Assembly (NCBI GenBank): GCA_959596515.1
Contig: CAUFXR010000009.1
Coordinates: 1-45,082 of the forward strand
Direction of reading: 5' to 3'
Length of the DNA stretch: 45,082 nt
DNA from: an uncultured Oscillospiraceae bacterium
GTDB lineage: Bacteria; Bacillota; Clostridia; Oscillospirales; Acutalibacteraceae
Position numbers and translations under genes: made by a program. Positions 1 through 7,463 of this stretch are shown piece by piece. Positions within the stretch are counted from its first letter, which is position 1. Each line of letters starts with the position of its first letter. Under the pieces are notes generated by a model that was given only the letters and a program-made list of their open reading frames with translations, did no database searches and was not told where the DNA came from.

Positions 1-76
1 TGTACCAGAAGGGCTGACGGGTCTTCAATTTTCATTTAACTTTACAGTCCGATAAAAACTTGAGGGAGGATAAAGT

Positions 77-2230
77 ATGAGAAAAATAGGAAGTTACCTG
101 AGAAGATTTCTCTTGCCTATTTTAGGAATCGTGGCGCTGCTGGTGATCCAGGCGGTATGCGATTTGTCTCTTCCGGACTACACCAGTAAAATCGTCAATG
201 TGGGAATCCAGCAGAGCGGCATTGAAAATCCCGTGCCGGAGCAGATACGGCAAAGCGAGCTGGAAAAACTTTTGCAGTTGGTGCCGGAAGAAAGCCAGAG
301 CGCCGTGCTGGGAAAGTACACTTTAAACACGGAAAAGAATCCGGCGGTGTATGAGCAAAAGCGGCTCAGCGGGGAAGAACAGGAAGAGTTAAACAATATT
401 TTGGAGAAACCTATTTTTCTGGTTTACATGATGGAAAGCGGACAGACAGAAGGAATGTCCGGCGCGACCGCTTCGGATTCATTCCAAGGTATGGCGGAAC
501 AGGGAATCTCCCTGGACCAAATGATGGAACAGCTAGACCAAAAACTGGGAGAGATGGAAGGCAGTATCCTGACCCAGAGCGATATTTTGTATGTTCAGAA
601 AGAGTATGAGGCCCTGGGAATCGATGTAGGGGCGATTCAGATCCAGTATATCGTGATCGCCGGCCTGAAAATGCTGGGTCTGGCTCTGGCGGCTATGGCG
701 GCTACCATTGTCGTGACGCTTCTGGCCTCGCGAACCGCCGCGGGTGTGGCGAAAAATCTGAGAAACGACGTGTTTCGAAAGGTGGTAAGCTTTTCCAATC
801 AGGAATTTGAAAAGTTCTCCACAGCCTCCCTCATTACCAGAAGTACCAATGATATCCAGCAAATTCAGATGCTTTTGGTGCTGCTTTTGAGAATCGTGTT
901 TTACGCTCCTATCGTGGCAGTGGGCGGATGTATCATGGCCCTGCAAAAGAACAACTCCATGTTCTGGGTCATTGGCGTGGCGGTAGTCGCTGTCCTCAGC
1001 CTGGTGGTAGTGCTTTTCAGCATCACTATGCCCAGATTCAAGCTGATGCAGAAGCTGGTGGATAAACTGAACCTGGTTTCCCGCGAGATCCTGTCTGGAC
1101 TGTGGGTCATCCGGGCCTTTGGTACCCAGAAATATGAGGAAAAACGCTTCAACGAGGTCAATAAGGATTTGACCAAAACAAACCTGTTCGTCAACCGGGT
1201 GATGACCTGCATGATGCCGGCAATGATGCTGACAATGAATGCGGTGACTGTGCTGATCGTTTGGGTCGGCGCGGACAAAATCAATGCCGGCGGAATGCAG
1301 GTAGGAGATCTGATGGCGTTTATCCAGTATACGATGCAGATCGTCATGTCCTTCCTGATGATCTCCATGATGTCCATCATGCTTCCCAGGGCTACGGTAT
1401 CCGCTAACCGTATCCAGGAGGTCTTGGAGACAGAGGTGGAAATTGAGGATCCTCAAAGGCCGGAAGGCTTTGTCCTTTCGAAAACAGGCGAGGTGGAATT
1501 TCAGGATGTATCTTTCCGTTATCCCGGCGCGGATGAGGATGTGCTGGAACACATCACTTTTACGGCCAAGAAAGGAGAGACAACCGCGTTTATTGGCTCC
1601 ACCGGCAGCGGAAAGTCGACTTTGGTCAATCTGATCCCCAGATTTTACGATGTGACCGGGGGCAGAATCTTGGTGGACGGCAGGGATGTGCGGGATGTGA
1701 CCCAGCATGAGCTGCGCGCCAGAATCGGCTATGTTCCCCAGAAAGGCGTGCTGTTTTCCGGAACCATTGAGTCCAACCTGAAGTACGGCGGTGATTTTAT
1801 CACCGACCAGGATATGGAACAGGCTGCCCAGATTGCTCAGGCGACGGAATTTATCGCGGCGAAACCTGAGGGCTATCAGTCAGAAATTTCTCAGGGAGGC
1901 GGCAACGTGTCCGGCGGGCAGAAGCAAAGGCTTTCTATCGCCAGAGCTGTCGCTAAGCATCCGGAGATCTATATTTTTGACGACAGCTTCTCCGCCTTGG
2001 ACTATAAGACGGATGTGGAACTCCGAAAGGAATTGAAGGAGAAAACCGCCGGCGCCACAGTACTGATCGTCGCCCAGCGGATCAGCACGATCCTCCACGC
2101 GGAGCAGATCATCGTTCTGGACGAAGGAAAAATCGTGGGAAAGGGCACTCATGAAGAACTGCTCGAAAGCTGTGAGGTTTACCAGCAGATCGCTTTATCC
2201 CAGCTGTCAAAGGAGGAATTGGGCAAATGA
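77..2230 (+). CDS. ABC exporter half-transporter (degenerate-site subunit of a heterodimer)
   Basis: This 717-residue protein fuses a transmembrane domain to a nucleotide-binding domain and should sit in the cytoplasmic membrane as half of a multidrug- or lipid-type exporter. One hydrophobic helix near residues 12-30 is followed by an unusually long polar insert (about residues 40-185) before the second helix, and further helices run to about residue 450. Walker A is GSTGSGKST, the signature is VSGGQKQR and Walker B ends IFDDSFSALD, with Asp where the catalytic Glu normally lies. This is typical of the degenerate ATP site in heterodimeric exporters such as TM287/288 and BmrCD. A GGGAGG ribosome binding site precedes the ATG. 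Its stop overlaps the next gene's start in an ATGA. The substrate cannot be read from sequence. Confidence 0.93.
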   Translation: MRKIGSYLRRFLLPILGIVALLVIQAVCDLSLPDYTSKIVNVGIQQSGIENPVPEQIRQSELEKLLQLVPEESQSAVLGKYTLNTEKNPAVYEQKRLSGEEQEELNNILEKPIFLVYMMESGQTEGMSGATASDSFQGMAEQGISLDQMMEQLDQKLGEMEGSILTQSDILYVQKEYEALGIDVGAIQIQYIVIAGLKMLGLALAAMAATIVVTLLASRTAAGVAKNLRNDVFRKVVSFSNQEFEKFSTASLITRSTNDIQQIQMLLVLLLRIVFYAPIVAVGGCIMALQKNNSMFWVIGVAVVAVLSLVVVLFSITMPRFKLMQKLVDKLNLVSREILSGLWVIRAFGTQKYEEKRFNEVNKDLTKTNLFVNRVMTCMMPAMMLTMNAVTVLIVWVGADKINAGGMQVGDLMAFIQYTMQIVMSFLMISMMSIMLPRATVSANRIQEVLETEVEIEDPQRPEGFVLSKTGEVEFQDVSFRYPGADEDVLEHITFTAKKGETTAFIGSTGSGKSTLVNLIPRFYDVTGGRILVDGRDVRDVTQHELRARIGYVPQKGVLFSGTIESNLKYGGDFITDQDMEQAAQIAQATEFIAAKPEGYQSEISQGGGNVSGGQKQRLSIARAVAKHPEIYIFDDSFSALDYKTDVELRKELKEKTAGATVLIVAQRISTILHAEQIIVLDEGKIVGKGTHEELLESCEVYQQIALSQLSKEELGK

Positions 2231-4071
2231 GCAGTAAGACACCGATAAAACGAAGAGGCCCAATGGGCGGTCACGGCGGCATGGCGATGTCTGTGGAAAA
2301 GGCTAAGGACTTTAAAGGTACAATGAAAACCCTTTGGGGCTATCTCTCCAAATATAAATTCGCGATTATCCTGGTGGCGATTTTCGCTGTTGGAAGCACT
2401 ATCTTTTCCATTGTAGGCCCGAAAATCTTGGGAAACGCTACCACGGAACTGTTTAACGGCCTGATGGATAAACTACAGGGTGGCTCTGGAATCAATTTCG
2501 GGAAAATTGGGGAAATTCTGTTGTTCCTGATCGGTCTCTATGTGGTCAGCGCCCTGTTCAGCTTTATTCAAGGTTTTATTATGACCAACGTGTCTCAAAA
2601 GCTGACCTATCGCCTGCGGAAAAATATCTCTGAGAAAATCGGCAGAATGCCTATGAAGTATTTCGACGGCCAGACCCACGGCGAGGTGCTTTCCAGGATT
2701 ACCAATGATATCGATACCCTGAGCCAAAGCCTGAATCAGAGCATCACGCAGCTGATCACCAGTGTCACCACATTGGTGGGAATTTTAGTGATGATGTTCT
2801 CGATCAACTGGATTATGACCCTGGTGTCTCTTCTGATTTTGCCGATCTCTCTGGGAATCATCACCAGGATCATCAAAAAATCCCAGAAGTACTTTAAGGC
2901 GCAGCAGGAATATCTGGGCCACGTCAACGGCCAGGTGGAGGAGATCTACGGCGGGCATAATGTGGTGAAGGCCTTTAACAGCGAGAAAAAGGTTACTGAG
3001 GAATTCCAAAAGGCCAACGAGGTGCTCTATGGTTCCGCCTGGAAAAGCCAGTTCCTGTCTGGAATGATGATGCCGATTATGAATTTCGTCAGCAATTTGG
3101 GCTATGTGGCTGTGGCGGTCCTTGGCGGCGTGTTTTCGATCCAGGGGATCATCACGGTGGGTAATATCCAGTCTTTTATCCAGTACAATAAAATGTTCAC
3201 CCAGCCGATCCAGCAGATCGCCCAGGTGAGCAACCTGTTTCAATCCACCGCCGCGGCGGCGGAGCGGGTATTTGAGTTTCTGGACGAGGCGGAAGAGGAC
3301 CAGACGGCGGAAAATCCGGTATCCATTGAAGGAAGGACCAGCAACGTGGAATTTAGGCACGTCAACTTCGGTTATCTTTCCAATAAGACCATTATTAACG
3401 ATTTCAGCGCTTATGTGAAAGCGGGCCAGAAGGTGGCCATCGTGGGACCCACCGGAGCGGGGAAAACAACGATGGTGAAACTGCTGATGCGGTTTTACGA
3501 CGTCAGCGGTGGGGCGATTTTGGTTGGCGGCGACGATATCCGCCGGTTCAACCGGGATGAGCTGCGGCAAATGTTCGGCATGGTGCTTCAGGATACCTGG
3601 CTGTTTAACGGCACGATTATGGAGAATATCCGTTACGGCAGGCTGGACGCCACGGATGAGGAGGTCATCGCGGCGGCGAAAGCGGCTCACGTACACCACT
3701 TTATCAAAACCCTGCCCGATGGCTATAATATGGTGCTGAACGAGGAGGGCACCAATGTGTCTCAGGGCCAGAAACAGCTTCTGACCATCGCCAGAGCGAT
3801 TTTGGCGGATCCCAAGATTTTGATCCTGGATGAAGCCACCAGCTCGGTAGATACCCGGACCGAAATCAGGATCCAGAAAGCCATGGATAATCTGATGAAA
3901 GGCCGCACCAGTTTCATTATCGCTCATCGGCTTTCCACCATTCGGGACGCGGATCTGATCCTGGTAATGAAAGACGGCGATATCGTGGAGCAAGGTACCC
4001 ACGAAAAGTTACTGCTGAAAAACGGCTTTTATGCAGAATTGTATAACTCTCAATTCGAAGAAGCTGTCTAA
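2227..4071 (+). CDS. ABC exporter half-transporter (catalytic partner)
   Basis: A 614-residue ABC exporter subunit, translationally coupled to the preceding half-transporter by a 4-base ATGA overlap, with AAAGGAGG upstream. The N-terminus is short and basic with a Gly/Met-rich stretch, followed by six membrane helices (about residues 35-330). The nucleotide-binding domain has Walker A GPTGAGKTT, a signature reading VSQGQKQ (Gln in place of the second Gly) and Walker B ILILDEATSSVD with the catalytic Glu present. Together with the Asp-type Walker B of the partner this predicts one competent and one degenerate ATP site, as is known for heterodimeric multidrug exporters. The last 35 codons recur downstream as a separate remnant. 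Confidence 0.93.
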   Translation: MSSKTPIKRRGPMGGHGGMAMSVEKAKDFKGTMKTLWGYLSKYKFAIILVAIFAVGSTIFSIVGPKILGNATTELFNGLMDKLQGGSGINFGKIGEILLFLIGLYVVSALFSFIQGFIMTNVSQKLTYRLRKNISEKIGRMPMKYFDGQTHGEVLSRITNDIDTLSQSLNQSITQLITSVTTLVGILVMMFSINWIMTLVSLLILPISLGIITRIIKKSQKYFKAQQEYLGHVNGQVEEIYGGHNVVKAFNSEKKVTEEFQKANEVLYGSAWKSQFLSGMMMPIMNFVSNLGYVAVAVLGGVFSIQGIITVGNIQSFIQYNKMFTQPIQQIAQVSNLFQSTAAAAERVFEFLDEAEEDQTAENPVSIEGRTSNVEFRHVNFGYLSNKTIINDFSAYVKAGQKVAIVGPTGAGKTTMVKLLMRFYDVSGGAILVGGDDIRRFNRDELRQMFGMVLQDTWLFNGTIMENIRYGRLDATDEEVIAAAKAAHVHHFIKTLPDGYNMVLNEEGTNVSQGQKQLLTIARAILADPKILILDEATSSVDTRTEIRIQKAMDNLMKGRTSFIIAHRLSTIRDADLILVMKDGDIVEQGTHEKLLLKNGFYAELYNSQFEEAV

Positions 4072-4079
4072 TAGGGATC

Positions 4080-4108
4080 CCGAGGTGTATTCTCGCCTCG
4101 GAGATTTT
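4080..4108 (+). terminator. Rho-independent terminator after the ABC exporter genes
   Basis: A short CCGAGG/CCTCGG stem begins about 8 bases after the ABC stop codon and is followed by a short T-run. It resembles the stronger terminator at 4242-4276, as if both descend from one duplicated end. Confidence 0.6.
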
Positions 4109-4124
4109 CCTGGGAAGCAGAGAT

Positions 4125-4235
4125 CTGGTGATGAAAGACGGCGATATCGTGGAGCAGGGTACCCACGAAGAGCTGCTGCTGAAGAACGGCTTTTATGCAG
4201 AATTGTATAACTCTCAATTCGAGGAAGCTGTCTAA
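4125..4235 (+). pseudogene. 3' remnant of a second ABC exporter gene
   Basis: The stretch encodes 34 in-frame residues starting MKDGDIVEQGTHEELLLKNG and ending QFEEAV before TAA. It is almost identical to the C-terminus of the upstream ABC gene (3960-4072). By eye it differs at about seven bases, nearly all at synonymous positions, with one Lys-to-Glu change. It has no upstream reading frame or domain of its own. It is therefore the tail of a paralogous exporter whose body has been lost, or an old tandem duplication of the gene end plus terminator. It is not expected to be functional. Confidence 0.8.
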
Positions 4236-4241
4236 TAAGGA

Positions 4242-4276
4242 ATCCCCCGAAGCGTATTTTTGCTTCGGGGGATTTG
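4242..4276 (+). terminator. Strong Rho-independent terminator
   Basis: A perfect 12-bp stem (ATCCCCCGAAGC paired with GCTTCGGGGGAT) around an 8-base loop directly follows the ABC remnant. It is the counterpart of the weaker hairpin at 4080-4108. Confidence 0.85.
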
Positions 4277-4684
4277 TGGAAAAATAGAAAGTTATATGAA
4301 AAAAGGAAGTCCGGTGACCTGCGATAGATTCGAAGAAAAGAAGGGAATCCGGTTTACTTATTGTAGTCCCTCTTGGAATGACGACCGTTTCCAGTGGCAA
4401 AACTTTGGGTGCTTTTTGGATGACCGGCGGTGTGGTGAGATGTTTATTATTTTAGAGCCCATATTAGTGCCCATAAGGACAAGATCGGAGAGGATCACTC
4501 CTGAATATTTTGTGAGGTGGGGCGCATGCCAAGAGAAAATTTTTGGTATTTCTTTAGGAAGGCTGAAGCCTATGAAAGCACAGACAACTGTTTTTTCAGG
4601 AAAATAGCGAAATCCTATTTTCTTTATGGCGGTTTTCCTGTATAATATAGTCACTAGTACTAAAAAAAGAGCAGGTATCTAAGT
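4277..4684. other. Intergenic stretch with a probable promoter near its end
   Basis: About 400 bases without a convincing gene; the open frames here have no family features and poor ribosome binding sites. A perfect TATAAT at 4641-4646 lies about 40 bases before the next start codon and probably serves the ADP-ribosylglycohydrolase gene, although no good -35 box is visible 17 bases upstream of it. Confidence 0.4.
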
Positions 4685-5497
4685 ATGTATGGTGCAATAT
4701 TGGGCGATATCGCCGGCTCAAAGTATGAGTTCAGCAGGCCCCAAAAATTTGATCCCTGGAAAGTGAAGCTGTTTTCCAACGATTGCCGCTTTACTGACGA
4801 TACGGTGATGACCATTGCCACAAAGTACGCGATAGTAAAAGGGGTGTCTTATGCCAAGGCCTACGGTGTGTTTGGACGAAAATATCCCAACGCGGGCTAT
4901 GGAACTATGTTCAAAAGGTGGATTGACAGCTACTGCGAACGCGGATATAATAGCTACGGTAATGGATCCGCTATGCGGGTGAGCTTTATCGGAGAGCATT
5001 TCGATACCTTGAAAAAAGTAGAAGATGAGGCGCAAAAAAGCGCTTTCTGTACCCATAATCATCCGGAGGGGGTTAAGGGAGCCCAGGTGATCGCGGGCTG
5101 CGGTTATTTGGCGCGAAATGGTGCCTCAAAGAAAGAAATCAAAAACTATGTTCAAAAAAAGTTTGGGTATTCCCTAAACAAACGGCTTAGTTTTTACCGA
5201 ATGTTCTCCAAGGTGGATATGTCGTGCCAAAAATCAGTGCCCTTGGCTCTGCAGTGTTTTCTGGAAAGTGACTCCTGGGAGGAATGTATCCGTAACGTGT
5301 TCAGCGTGCGGTGCGATACCGATACCATCGGCGCAATTGCCGGCGGTATTGCGGATGCGTATTTTCAGGGTACTGGCTTCGATGAAGATGCCCTTTTACG
5401 CCAGTACTTAATCAAGCCCAACAGGTTTGGTACCATGGATCCTTTTTTATACCAGTGGGCCGCGGCAAAACAGGAAGAAAGTGGTGAGTTATCATAA
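4685..5497 (+). CDS. ADP-ribosylglycohydrolase (DraG/ARH family)
   Basis: This 270-residue cytosolic protein belongs to the ADP-ribosyl-glycohydrolase family, which removes ADP-ribose from proteins or small molecules using a dinuclear Mg centre. The N-terminus carries the GAILGDIAGS-type motif, residues about 37-43 give FTDDTVM with the metal-binding Asp pair, and near residue 215 DTDTIGAIAGGIADA supplies the second Asp set. Family proteins usually run 270-350 residues, so it is complete. The physiological substrate is unknown, and no partner ADP-ribosyltransferase is visible in the window. The gene's end abuts or overlaps the DUF3841-like frame that follows. Confidence 0.9.
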   Translation: MYGAILGDIAGSKYEFSRPQKFDPWKVKLFSNDCRFTDDTVMTIATKYAIVKGVSYAKAYGVFGRKYPNAGYGTMFKRWIDSYCERGYNSYGNGSAMRVSFIGEHFDTLKKVEDEAQKSAFCTHNHPEGVKGAQVIAGCGYLARNGASKKEIKNYVQKKFGYSLNKRLSFYRMFSKVDMSCQKSVPLALQCFLESDSWEECIRNVFSVRCDTDTIGAIAGGIADAYFQGTGFDEDALLRQYLIKPNRFGTMDPFLYQWAAAKQEESGELS

Positions 5498-5577
5498 CAG
5501 TTATCACTTATCAGTCAAAGCGTGTTTTAAAAATAGTCCAATCTGGGAAGGTTTACCGTGCTCATCGAAATATCGGC

Positions 5578-6000
5578 ATGGATCGTGCCTACTCCGCATT
5601 GGTGGATATTTTGGGACTCCGCTGTGAGTGCCCGATTTTCGGTTGCCTGCGCTTTCATCGAAAGTGCACCAACGGCAAGGTTTCCTCTTCCGCCAAGTTG
5701 GTGCTTAAGGTACCGGATGAATGTGTCAAGTTGACGGAGTATTCCGTTTGGGCTGATTTTATGTATCACATCCAGTTTACCAAACCCGCCGATTATTCCA
5801 TGGTGGCCGTAGACTCGGTGGAGCAGCTTTCTCAGGTGCAGTTGGATAAGATGATCCGTTCTCTGAAAAAACAGCGTAAACCGTTTGTCTATCATTGCCC
5901 TCAGGCGGTTTTAGAGGAGATCCGGCCGGAATGGCTAGTGGACTACAGCTTGCACAATAGGGAAAGCTTTTGGGAACGACGAAAAAAGAAATTTGGTTAA
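5578..6000 (+). CDS. DUF3841-like protein; N-terminus probably longer than the first ATG
   Basis: From the first ATG the product has 140 residues, but the frame is open back to 5488. The extra 30 codons (including VITYQSKRVLKIVQSGKVYR) look like the conserved beginning of DUF3841 proteins. The body also fits that family: a segment around PIFGCLRF, then LVLKVPDECVKLTEYSVWAD, resembles the pattern of a basic tract followed by an Asp/Ala-Trp motif. No ATG, GTG or TTG lies in frame between the upstream stop at 5485-5487 and 5578, so translation would need a rare start (ATA, ATC or GTT near 5488-5496, with AGGAAG at 5472-5477 as a possible ribosome binding site), or the gene has lost its start. 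Function is unknown. Family assignment is from memory of the motif pattern. Confidence 0.6.
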   Translation: MDRAYSALVDILGLRCECPIFGCLRFHRKCTNGKVSSSAKLVLKVPDECVKLTEYSVWADFMYHIQFTKPADYSMVAVDSVEQLSQVQLDKMIRSLKKQRKPFVYHCPQAVLEEIRPEWLVDYSLHNRESFWERRKKKFG

Positions 6001-6003
6001 AAG

Positions 6004-6048
6004 ACCGCTTCGGGGCTTAAAAAGCAGAGCCTTGGAGCGGCTTTTTGT
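6004..6048. terminator. Bidirectional Rho-independent terminator
   Basis: A 13-bp stem allowing G-U pairs (CCGCTTCGGGGCT against AGCCTTGGAGCGG) with a T-run on the plus strand. The minus-strand reading of the same hairpin is also followed by TCTTTT, so it could end transcripts from both directions. Confidence 0.75.
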
Positions 6049-6049
6049 G

Positions 6050-6250
6050 GGACCGACAGAAGAATTCGCTGTGAGCCATTCGCCGTGCCGTCAATGAATA
6101 GAAAGAGTTTGCCCTCGGAACCGGACCGGATACGCGGCTGGGCCACCTCCCATAGGAAGACTCTGGCCCAGTTCTCACCTGTTCGCTGACAGGCGGCGGA
6201 GAGACGGTGTTCCCGGGGAGAACGGTTAAAACATCCGGACCTTTCCTCTT
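6050..6250. other. Unassigned intergenic element, possibly a structured RNA or multi-copy repeat
   Basis: No gene is visible in these 200 GC-rich bases, but the composition differs from ordinary spacer. An 8-bp perfect stem (CTGGGCCA with TGGCCCAG) encloses an 18-base loop at about 6140-6173, followed by a CCTGT/ACAGG hairpin. On the minus strand roughly 80 codons are open without any ATG, GTG or TTG at a plausible beginning, running into the terminator at 6004-6048. I found no match to 6S, tmRNA, SRP RNA or RNase P signatures. It might be a minus-strand small RNA ending at that terminator, or an interspersed repeat. Confidence 0.3.
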
Positions 6251-6360
6251 TTTTTAGAGGTACCTGAAATAAGGACTGTTTCGGCTTTCGCGCTACGGCA
6301 GGATAATATCCAGGCTTTTATAAGTTTTTTAAGTTTTTTATTGAATTTAGCGCTTTTCCC

Positions 6361-6389
6361 TTGACATTCGACTGTAATTTGGATATAAT
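6361..6389 (+). promoter_or_regulatory. Consensus sigma-A promoter of the tRNA-Ser gene
   Basis: TTGACA at 6361-6366 and TATAAT at 6384-6389 are separated by exactly 17 bases. Both boxes are perfect, and the expected start (about 6396) lies 25 bases before the mature tRNA. Confidence 0.9.
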
Positions 6390-6420
6390 AATCAGGCGTT
6401 CTAAAAATAGAATATTTTAT

Positions 6421-6513
6421 GGAGAGATGTCCGAGCTGGTCGAAGGAGCACGACTGGAAATCGTGTAAGCCGTTAAAGCGGCTTCTGGGGTTCGAATCCC
6501 CATCTCTCCGCCA
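6421..6513 (+). tRNA. tRNA-Ser (anticodon GGA)
   Basis: A complete class II tRNA. The acceptor arms GGAGAGA and TCTCTCC close the molecule. The anticodon stem is CACGA/TCGTG with the seven-base loop CTGGAAA, giving GGA at 6456-6458. A long variable arm typical of tRNA-Ser follows, then the T arm with GTTCGAATCC. The discriminator is G and CCA is encoded (6511-6513). It reads UCC and UCU codons. It is driven by the perfect promoter just upstream and ends at the hairpin at 6544. Confidence 0.97.
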
Positions 6514-6543
6514 GAAAGGTTGCATAAAATAGATGCAGCCACG

Positions 6544-6571
6544 AAAAACCTCGATTTTATCGAGGTTTTTT
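6544..6571 (+). terminator. Terminator of the tRNA-Ser transcript
   Basis: AAAACCTCGAT pairs with ATCGAGGTTTT across a short T-rich loop and runs into further T residues. Confidence 0.85.
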
Positions 6572-6644
6572 GCTATATATAGGCCCAAAAAACAATAGGG
6601 TTGACTCACAGATGAAAAAGCCCTTTTTCGATGATTTTAGAGAG

Positions 6645-6655
6645 TTGAACTCTCG
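6645..6655. repeat. Left copy of an 11-base inverted repeat flanking the recombinase island
   Basis: TTGAACTCTCG here is the exact reverse complement of CGAGAGTTCAA at 11686-11696. The left copy is itself the arm of a small palindrome (GAGAGTT, one centre base, AACTCTC at 6640-6654). It could be a recombination site, but a short match like this can occur by chance. Confidence 0.35.
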
Positions 6656-6677
6656 TACAACCGGATATAGAACCGCA

Positions 6678-6712
6678 AAGGCAGATAGATGAAAAATCTA
6701 TCTGCCTTTTTT
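6678..6712 (+). terminator. First of two tandem terminators before the recombinase island
   Basis: A perfect 13-bp stem (AAGGCAGATAGAT with ATCTATCTGCCTT) around a GAAAA loop, followed by T residues. No gene precedes it closely enough to need it, so it may end a short RNA or shield the island from the tRNA promoter. Confidence 0.8.
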
Positions 6713-6715
6713 ACT

Positions 6716-6750
6716 GCCCGGAGTTTTGCAAAGGACTCCGGGCTTTTTTT
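6716..6750 (+). terminator. Second tandem terminator, immediately before the island genes
   Basis: GCCCGGAGT pairs with ACTCCGGGC, followed by seven T residues, only 27 bases before the first island start codon. Any promoter for the island must lie downstream of this hairpin or read through it, so an attenuator role is possible. Confidence 0.8.
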
Positions 6751-6776
6751 CATTTCACAAAAAGGAGAAAACCAAA

Positions 6777-7460
6777 ATGTATTTTACCAATACACCTTCC
6801 CTCAACAGCATGGAAGCGATCATGAAACAGCCGCCGGGATACCGTCTGCGAGGCGGGGGAAGAAAGAGAAAACCGTATCAATACACGAAAGCGGATTGCA
6901 GTTGCAGACTCTGCCCCTACTATCAGGGGAAAAAAGGCTGTGCCGTTTCCGTTTGTCCGGTGCTGGACATCCGGCTGGAATGCAGCGCCGCTCCTCTGGA
7001 GGAAGCCGTTCAATCCACGTTCAGTGAGGTGACACATACACCATTCAAACAACGGCTTCAAAGAATATACAAAGAAAAGCGAGGTGGTGAATGGTTGCCC
7101 TACCAGAACAGCGTGCATCAAAAAATTTTCGAAACTGAAAGTCTTAAACTTCGTTGTCCGGACAACAAATCCCTTGCGGTGCTGTACTTGCTAACGGCGG
7201 ATCATACGCTTTGGAGCGAAGCAAGACGTCATACCCAATCCGGACAGATAGATCTGGAGAATATGTGCATCGGAGCCGTATCCCCTGACAGTTATGCCCT
7301 GTGGAAAGCGACAAAGGAATTCCAGACCAGAGAGAGGCAGATTACCTTGTGCGAACTTGCAGACAGAGAAGTTGTATCCGATAACGTGTTCCGCCTGATC
7401 GTGCAGGCGGCGGCCGTTGCCCGGTTCGGCAAGGCGGTATTAAAAGGAATGGAGGAATAG
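6777..7460 (+). CDS. Cysteine-rich recombinase-associated protein of unknown function
   Basis: A 227-residue protein; I do not recognise a named family. The ATG at 6777 is chosen because AAGGAG lies at 6762-6767. The upstream in-frame codons from 6726 overlap a terminator hairpin and are not used. Residues about 40-72 hold a cluster of cysteines (CSCRLCPYY, then GCAVSVCPVL, then a further Cys) preceded by a Gly/Arg/Lys-rich basic patch, which suggests a zinc- or nucleic-acid-binding element. The rest is soluble and alpha-helical in appearance, with no membrane segment. Three bases separate its stop from the first recombinase, so it belongs to the same transcript and may be an accessory or directionality factor for the recombinases. 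That role is inferred from position only. Confidence 0.75.
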   Translation: MYFTNTPSLNSMEAIMKQPPGYRLRGGGRKRKPYQYTKADCSCRLCPYYQGKKGCAVSVCPVLDIRLECSAAPLEEAVQSTFSEVTHTPFKQRLQRIYKEKRGGEWLPYQNSVHQKIFETESLKLRCPDNKSLAVLYLLTADHTLWSEARRHTQSGQIDLENMCIGAVSPDSYALWKATKEFQTRERQITLCELADREVVSDNVFRLIVQAAAVARFGKAVLKGMEE

Positions 7461-7463
7461 AAA

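Noticed and set aside
533..1708. Long minus-strand reading frame of 391 codons
   Set aside because: It is a shadow of the ABC exporter gene: His/Gln/Asp-rich nonsense composition and no family features.
4260..4607. Small protein of 115 codons after the ABC remnant
   Set aside because: It starts inside a terminator hairpin and shows no recognisable motif or ribosome binding site.
6050..6250. 6S RNA, RNase P RNA, tmRNA or SRP RNA
   Set aside because: The known signature stretches and a rod-like pairing of the two halves are absent.
6421..6513. tRNA-Ser 3' end as attachment site of the recombinase island
   Set aside because: I found no second copy of the tRNA 3' end at the right side of the island, and large serine recombinases usually do not use tRNA genes.
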